The notes under the pieces: model-generated
Told to the model about the DNA's origin: nothing
What the model saw: the letters and a program-made list of their open reading frames with translations, nothing else
The model's database searches: none
Shown here: piece after piece, positions 56,786 through 59,634 of the stretch
Layout of the letters: the number at the start of each line of letters is the position of its first letter
Numbering within the stretch: the first letter of the stretch is position 1
From: Candidatus Hydrogenedens sp.
GTDB lineage: Bacteria; Hydrogenedentota; Hydrogenedentia; Hydrogenedentales; Hydrogenedentaceae
DNA: 59,634 nucleotides
Assembly (NCBI GenBank): GCA_035378955.1
Contig: DAOSUS010000013.1
Coordinates: 1 to 59,634 of the forward strand
Reading direction: 5' to 3'
Made by a program: the position numbers and the translations under genes

Positions 56786-57601
56786 ATGGGTTTAAGGATT
56801 AACACAAACATACCGGCCATCAATGCAAGCCGCGTACTCCGTAGAACGACAGGAGATTTAAACAAAACGCTGGAACAGTTATCCAGTGGTTTGCGTATCA
56901 ATCGTGCTGCGGATGATGCTGCAGGACTTGCTATCGCTGAGGCGTTTCGTTCTCAAGTATTGGGAACCGGTGTAGCTCAGCGGAATGCGCAAGATGGCAT
57001 TAGCCTTGTTCAGACAGCAGAAGGCGCATTAAGTGAAACGACAAACATTCTGCAACGAATGCGTGAACTGGCTGTTCAAGCGGCAAACGGCACACAAAGC
57101 GATAATAATCGGTTGGCAATACAAGGTGAAATTAATCAATTAATTCAGCAAATTAATGCAATTGCCACAGATACAGAGTTTAATGGCATAGCCGTTTTAA
57201 ACACAACCAGTGCTATTCAGATTCAGGCTGGAGTTTATTCCGGGCAAACCCTTGCTTTGAGTATGGCTTCGGCAACGGCAGCAGCACTGGGTGTCAGTTT
57301 AGTAAGTGTTGTTTCCGCTGTATTAGCCGCTTCCGCAATTAGTGTAATTGATGCGGCTTTAGGCACTGTAAATACCCTGCGGGCCAGATTGGGTGCTTAT
57401 CAAAATCGTTTAGAGTTTACGATAAATACCCTTGCGATTCAGCAGGAGAATGCCTCCGCATCAGAAAGCGCTATTCGTGATGCAGATATAGCCCAGGTGA
57501 CGATACGCTTTACCCGGAACCAAATTTTACTGAACGCTGGAACATCCGTATTAGCACAAGCGAATGTTGTTCCCCAAACAGCATTACAGTTGTTGAGGTA
57601 A
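56786..57601 (+). CDS. Flagellin (copy 3)
   Basis: 271 residues. Conserved terminal domains like the other copies, but the most divergent centre: an Ala/Val/Ser-rich stretch (ATAAALGVSLVSVVSAVLAAS) with very low side-chain variety. GGAGGAA precedes the ATG. Together with the others, it suggests a multi-flagellin filament. Confidence 0.94.
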   Translation: MGLRINTNIPAINASRVLRRTTGDLNKTLEQLSSGLRINRAADDAAGLAIAEAFRSQVLGTGVAQRNAQDGISLVQTAEGALSETTNILQRMRELAVQAANGTQSDNNRLAIQGEINQLIQQINAIATDTEFNGIAVLNTTSAIQIQAGVYSGQTLALSMASATAAALGVSLVSVVSAVLAASAISVIDAALGTVNTLRARLGAYQNRLEFTINTLAIQQENASASESAIRDADIAQVTIRFTRNQILLNAGTSVLAQANVVPQTALQLLR

Positions 57602-57611
57602 AGTTACTCCC

Positions 57612-57637
57612 GGAGGCAGGGCTAATCCCCTGCCTCC
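57612..57637 (+). promoter_or_regulatory. GC-rich hairpin after flagellin 3
   Basis: A perfect 10-bp stem (57612-57621 with 57628-57637) with loop CTAATC, 11 bases after the flagellin 3 stop. No T-run follows, so it is more likely an mRNA 3'-end stabiliser or partial terminator than a full intrinsic terminator. Confidence 0.55.
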
Positions 57638-57651
57638 ATCTTGAACATATA

Positions 57652-57708
57652 TTATCAGTATGAACTTTTGAGGGGATGGCGTGAAAGCCCCAAAAGCATA
57701 TCTGATAA
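57652..57708 (+). promoter_or_regulatory. Long imperfect hairpin in the flagellin 4 leader
   Basis: Paired segments TTATCAG/CTGATAA, TATG/CATA and CTTTTG/CAAAAG plus GGG/CCC, with small bulges, form about 20 pairs. The terminal loop includes GGAT. It lies about 50 bases before the flagellin 4 ATG and may regulate its translation or stability. Confidence 0.5.
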
Positions 57709-57761
57709 TTAAAAGAAAAGGAATTCTGGATAAGTGTTAAACACTCAAGGAGGTAAGAACT

Positions 57762-58577
57762 ATGGGACTTCGAATAAACACAAACATCCCGGCGCTGAAT
57801 ACAGCACGAGTTTTACGAAAGTCCACTCTTGACCTTAATAAAAGTCTGGAAAGGTTAAGTAGTGGTCTGCGTATTAATCGTGCTGCGGATGATGCTGCAG
57901 GACTTGCCATTGCAGAAAGTTTTCGGGCTCAAGTTCGCGGGACGAGCGTGGCTCAGCGCAATGCTCAGGATGGTATCAGTCTGGTGCAGACAGCAGAAGG
58001 GGCATTAAGCGAAACCACAAATATATTACAAAGAATTCGTGAACTTGCAGTTCAGGCTTCCAATGGAACTCTAAGTAGCAACAATCGCAGTGCATTGAAC
58101 ACAGAAGCCCAGGAGTTGATTTCGCAAATTGATAAGATTGCGAATGATACAGAGTTCAATAGCTTGCGGATATTGAGTGCTACCAATAGTGTTGTCCTTC
58201 AAGCGGGACCTAATCAAGGACAAACTTTGACAGTTTCTATTGATGCAGCCAATGCCAGCGTTTTAGGTATAAGCGGGATTACTCTGGCTTATGCCGATTC
58301 GGCTGCTGCGGCTATCACAAAGGTAGATGATGCATTGAAGAGTGTAAATACGCTCCGAAGCAAATTAGGGGCTTATCAGAATCGGTTAGAGTTTACTATT
58401 AATACTCTTGCCATTCAAGAAGAAAATGCAGCATCTTCTGAAAGTGCTATTCGCGATGCAGATGTTGCTCAGGAAACCATCCGGTTTACTCGCAATCAAA
58501 TTCTGGTGAATGCGGGGACCTCTGTGCTTGCACAAGCCAATATTGTTCCCCAGACAGCATTAGCATTGTTGAGATAA
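57762..58577 (+). CDS. Flagellin (copy 4)
   Basis: 271 residues with complete D0/D1 ends and a short, distinct centre (VVLQAGPNQGQTLTVSIDAA and on). AAGGAGG precedes the ATG. It is the last flagellin of the array, 20 bases before flaG. Confidence 0.95.
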   Translation: MGLRINTNIPALNTARVLRKSTLDLNKSLERLSSGLRINRAADDAAGLAIAESFRAQVRGTSVAQRNAQDGISLVQTAEGALSETTNILQRIRELAVQASNGTLSSNNRSALNTEAQELISQIDKIANDTEFNSLRILSATNSVVLQAGPNQGQTLTVSIDAANASVLGISGITLAYADSAAAAITKVDDALKSVNTLRSKLGAYQNRLEFTINTLAIQEENAASSESAIRDADVAQETIRFTRNQILVNAGTSVLAQANIVPQTALALLR

Positions 58578-58597
58578 AGTAGAGGAGGCGGAGCACT

Positions 58598-59011
58598 ATG
58601 GGTATGTCGCATATTGTTGAATTTCAAAATACTGCGGATCTTCCTATGGCTATACGCGGGGAAACCCCGTTACCGGCTCCGCCTCGCATTCCTTCTTCGA
58701 AAGGTTCGGGAACAGAAAATCAAGATGTCGTTTTTGAAAAAACTGCTCCCGACGGCGAGGCGGAACAAAGAGCCGAATTGCAACAAGAGACCGTTGGGCA
58801 AATTACAACAGAACGAAAAGAAATTCTAAAGAAATTAGAACTTCCTATTACAAGTACGCGTTTGAAGGTTGATGAAGAAAATAAACGGATTGTTATTCAG
58901 ATTTTGAATTCTCAAAATCAGGTTATCCGTCAAATACCACCAGAGGAATGGTTAAAATTCCTATCACGCTGGCAGAAAGTGCAAGGCTTATTCTTTGACG
59001 AAAAAGTATAA
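58598..59011 (+). CDS. flaG: FlaG family protein
   Basis: 137 residues. The C-terminal half has the FlaG pattern (LKVDEENKRIVIQI, then VIRQIPPEEWLKFL). The N-terminal 60 residues are Pro/Glu-rich and low-complexity. FlaG modulates filament length in other bacteria. GAGGCGG ribosome binding site before the ATG. It ends the flagellin unit. Confidence 0.85.
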   Translation: MGMSHIVEFQNTADLPMAIRGETPLPAPPRIPSSKGSGTENQDVVFEKTAPDGEAEQRAELQQETVGQITTERKEILKKLELPITSTRLKVDEENKRIVIQILNSQNQVIRQIPPEEWLKFLSRWQKVQGLFFDEKV

Positions 59012-59065
59012 ATAACTACATCTTTGAAGAAGGGTAAGAATAGAAGTGTGGGGTGTTTTGTTTTT

Positions 59066-59634
59066 TTAGGGAATTGTTATCCATGCTCCCGGTACACATT
59101 TATCTCCCAATTTTTGACCTAAAGCACTATTTTTAATTTTTTGGAAGTCATCATTCCCATCGGGTAATTGAACTGTTTGTCCAGGCTTTGCTCTTTGAAT
59201 GCGTTCTAATGCATAGATGGATTCTACTTTAGAAATAGACATATCCGGAATATTTTTGTTTAAATTGGCAATTTCCTTATATAAAGATTTTCTGTCTTTA
59301 TTCTCATCAGATAGTAGTCGTTGAATCTCGTTTTTCTTTTCTGCTTCTTTCAATGCATCGCACTCTTTCAATTCCAAATACCCCCTATTATTTTCTGCAA
59401 GACATCCTTGATTTTTTAATTGCTCTATTTGTTCAAAGCGTTCCCGCATACGGTCGGCGATTTCTTTTGCTAATGGAGAAACTGTCGCCAATGTTTCTGC
59501 GTAAGCAGGTGTAAATACATGGAAACCCGAACCTAACCAACTGGTTTTGTTTTTTGTATCCTCTTCTTTAACAGGCAATTCATCTGTTTTCTTTTCTACA
59601 TAGTCTAAAAGACTACCTGCCTGTTCCTGGACAT
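59066..59634 (-). CDS. DUF1318/YdbL-like protein, partial
   Basis: The frame stays open to the window edge, so the N-terminus is cut off. The TTG at 59578 is not a supported start, because coding continues upstream of it (VQEQAGSLLDYVEKK). The C-terminal 110 residues resemble DUF1318 (YdbL): IEQLKNQGCLAENNRGYLEL, DENKDRKSLYKEIA and a final A-x-x-x-QRAKPGQTVQLPDG-like part. No catalytic motif. It is convergent with flaG. The family call is from pattern memory. Confidence 0.6.
   Translation of the reverse strand, partial: VQEQAGSLLDYVEKKTDELPVKEEDTKNKTSWLGSGFHVFTPAYAETLATVSPLAKEIADRMRERFEQIEQLKNQGCLAENNRGYLELKECDALKEAEKKNEIQRLLSDENKDRKSLYKEIANLNKNIPDMSISKVESIYALERIQRAKPGQTVQLPDGNDDFQKIKNSALGQKLGDKCVPGAWITIP

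Noticed and set aside
1..59634. CRISPR array, transposase, integrase or prophage genes
   Set aside because: No regular direct repeats with spacers and no DDE, tyrosine or serine recombinase motifs were seen.

Overview
The window is a moderately AT-rich chromosomal segment from a motile, didermic, probably anaerobic and saccharolytic bacterium. Signs of an outer membrane are a TolC-like protein and a tandem LABN (lipid-A-disaccharide synthase N-terminal) domain protein. Motility genes include four flagellins, FlaG and PilT with a PilS/PilR pair. Anaerobic metabolism is suggested by a flavin/Fe-S transhydrogenase-like complex and a multiheme cytochrome. Polysaccharide use is suggested by a sulfatase, a GH36 alpha-galactosidase, a GH5-like protein and a beta-helix protein, together with Tat-exported sugar enzymes. 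This mix, especially Tat-exported Gfo/Idh and isomerase-like proteins, resembles Candidatus Hydrogenedentota or the planctomycete/PVC neighbourhood. There is no rRNA, so the phylum is inference.

Layout. 0.1-1.3 kb: a thiolase with a clear intrinsic terminator. 1.4-6.3 kb (minus): DUF6599-like protein, SGNH hydrolase with TPRs, sulfatase. 6.4-14.6 kb (plus): ferredoxin-type aldo/keto reductase, then ApbE, a Tat-exported Gfo/Idh oxidoreductase, a giant octaheme cytochrome c fused to a cytochrome b membrane domain, and an FMN reductase. 14.8-19.5 kb (minus): alanine dehydrogenase, methyltransferase, sugar isomerase/epimerase, GH36. 19.6-26.8 kb (minus): alpha-glucan phosphorylase, pilT-pilS-pilR and a small unknown gene. 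27.0-28.5 kb (plus): an exported fucose-isomerase-like protein. 28.6-35.1 kb (minus): NuoE, NuoF, a NuoG-NfnA fusion and an NfnB/GltA subunit, likely one electron-bifurcating NAD(P)H/ferredoxin enzyme. 35.2-39.0 kb (minus): amidase, mannose-1-phosphate guanylyltransferase, rhomboid. 39.1-43.9 kb (minus): TolC, HlyD and two ABC-2 permeases, with no ATPase gene. 44.2-54.5 kb (plus): propeller protein, tandem-LABN protein, GH5-like protein, acyl-CoA ligase, CocE-type lipoprotein and beta-helix protein, with tRNA-Ala(GGC) on the minus strand. 54.5-59.0 kb (plus): four tandem flagellins and flaG behind a perfect sigma-28 promoter and structured leaders. 59.1 kb to the end: a partial DUF1318/YdbL-like gene.

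The points most worth following are these. (1) Three minus-strand genes (ald, the methyltransferase and one ABC permease) are intact except for a single in-frame stop, and the stops are TGA, TAG and TAA respectively. (2) The NuoEF plus NuoG::NfnA plus NfnB complex has an unusual fusion architecture. (3) The octaheme-cytochrome/cytochrome-b fusion sits next to ApbE and a Tat-exported dehydrogenase. (4) All four flagellin leaders carry GGA motifs, mostly in hairpin loops, which suggests CsrA-type control. No CRISPR array, insertion sequence, prophage or integrase was seen.
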